Notes under the pieces: model-generated
What the model was told of the DNA's origin: nothing
Database searches by the model: none
The model's input: only the letters and a program-made list of their open reading frames with translations
Assembly: GCF_003144245.1 (NCBI RefSeq)
Contig: NW_020289988.1
Location: 248,001 to 312,000 of the forward strand
Length of the DNA stretch: 64,000 bases
Origin: Jaminaea rosea
Lineage: Eukaryota; Basidiomycota; Exobasidiomycetes; Microstromatales
Direction of reading: 5' to 3'
In this document: in pieces, positions 63,131-64,000 of the stretch
Layout: each line of letters opens with the position of its first letter
How positions within the stretch are numbered: position 1 is the stretch's first letter
Made by a program: the position numbers and the translations under genes

Positions 63131-64000
63131 CTACCCCACTCTCCTCCCGTCTCCACCGCTTGATCTCGGCGATGAGCTCTCCATCGCCACTATCGCCCGC
63201 AACATCTCGCTCGCTTCTCGATATCTCACAAGTGAAAGCGACAGGCTGTGTAGCTCCACCGAAACGGCCGAGGCTGCCTGGCGAACCGTCTCGACCTGTC
63301 TTTGAGCTTCCTTCTTGTCGCTCGGGGAAGAGAGGTTCAGGTGCTCCGCAGCCCAGCCTGAGCGATCGTCATCGTCTTGCGCGAGCTCGAGGAGGCGAGT
63401 CCCCTTGACGAAGCTCTGCAGCCTCCTCAACGTGCGCGAAGTGGCTTCATGAACTCGTGCGCCACTTGCGATAGGCGGCATCCCCTCATCCTGTGCGCAG
63501 AGCTCCTCGTCGTCCTTCTGCGCCGCCGCAAAACATTGTGAGAAGTAGGTTGGGAGTAGATGTTGCCACAGGAGTAGCCGTAATGATGGCGAAGAGGTCG
63601 AAGCGGATTGCTGATCCAGGCGCAGCAAGAGGTCGAAGGATCGGACCGTGTTGGCTGGCAGGGACTGGCCAAGCGCTTCAAGGTGTGGGACAACGTCGCA
63701 TGAGCCATGGGTAAGCAGGACGACCAGCCGTTCCGCTACGTGAGGGTTGTGCGTTGCTATGAGGACCGTCCTCTCCGGCATGAGACCTTGCAGTGCCATT
63801 GACGATGAGATCTGGGCCAATGCGTCGAGAGTGGCTCGGGACTGTGCAAGCGTGAGGACCCGCTCTGCCGCGGCAGTGAGGTGTTTGTCCAATGTGGGTG
63901 CCGTAGAGGGAATCGTCGCAGCATGTATGTCCCTGTCCCAGTCCAGCTGCGTGTCAGAAGGGAGCTGCAAGTAACGCAGCGCAGACGCTTTGAGCAGATT
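63131..64000 (-). CDS. Unknown protein, C-terminal part only (continues past window)
   Basis: The frame is open from the right edge to the stop at 63131, about 289 codons, with no ATG that must be the start, so the gene continues beyond the window. It looks all-helical: AAERVLTLAQSRATLDALAQ, VAERLVVLLTHGSCDVVPHL, SLRLLLWQHLLPTYFSQCFA and VETVRQAASAVSVELHSLSL. Such alpha-solenoid text is common in scaffold or complex subunits. I do not recognise the family and see no catalytic motif. There is no membrane segment in the visible part. Confidence 0.72.
   Translation of the reverse strand, partial: NLLKASALRYLQLPSDTQLDWDRDIHAATIPSTAPTLDKHLTAAAERVLTLAQSRATLDALAQISSSMALQGLMPERTVLIATHNPHVAERLVVLLTHGSCDVVPHLEALGQSLPANTVRSFDLLLRLDQQSASTSSPSLRLLLWQHLLPTYFSQCFAAAQKDDEELCAQDEGMPPIASGARVHEATSRTLRRLQSFVKGTRLLELAQDDDDRSGWAAEHLNLSSPSDKKEAQRQVETVRQAASAVSVELHSLSLSLVRYREASEMLRAIVAMESSSPRSSGGDGRRVG

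Overview
The window is gene-dense, GC-rich fungal nuclear DNA, most likely from a basidiomycete of the Ustilaginomycotina. I read 27 protein-coding genes on both strands, two of them cut by the window edges, plus one doubtful coding remnant. Introns are short (about 57-97 bases) with GTGAGT/GTAAGT-type donors and CAG/TAG acceptors. The smut affinity is an inference from content: a secreted ribonuclease of the U2 type (described from Ustilago) and a secreted lipase of the Candida antarctica lipase B type (described from Moesziomyces/Pseudozyma), beside basidiomycete-style CSL, hamartin and Vps15 proteins. I see no rRNA, no convincing tRNA, no CRISPR and no recognisable transposon or viral element.

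Layout. 0-9 kb: Pbs2-type MAPKK (cut at the left edge), an SCP2 lipid-transfer protein with a peroxisomal C-terminus, an aquaporin-fold membrane protein that has lost both NPA motifs, an NADPH:quinone reductase and a SET-domain methyltransferase. 8.7-11 kb holds no gene I can support. 11-21.7 kb: a Ser-rich protein, the urease accessory protein UreF, two membrane proteins, an F-box-like protein, and a head-to-head pair of hotdog-fold thioesterase genes. 21.8-29.5 kb: a PLP aminotransferase, the PP2A activator PTPA and hamartin (TSC1).

29.6-36 kb looks like an accessory island: RNase U2-like enzyme, CalB-like lipase, an orphan four-exon gene and a coding remnant. 36-50 kb: a Lys-rich small protein, a flavocytochrome b2-like 2-hydroxyacid dehydrogenase ending in SKL, a very large CSL transcription factor with about 3.9 kb of microsatellite-rich non-coding DNA upstream, and a GPI-type chitin deacetylase-like protein. 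50-64 kb: Vps15, a small Myb/SANT protein, a full-size ABCB exporter, an ICMT-family methyltransferase convergent with it, and a partial unknown gene at the right edge.

Functional themes. Three unlinked genes end in PTS1-type tripeptides (AKL, ARL, SKL), pointing to peroxisomal lipid and hydroxyacid metabolism. Stress and nutrient signalling is represented by Pbs2, TSC1, Vps15 and PTPA. Secreted or surface functions are the RNase, the lipase and the chitin deacetylase. The ABCB exporter beside an ICMT-type enzyme recalls the Ste6/Ste14 pair of prenylated pheromone export, but the adjacency may be chance.
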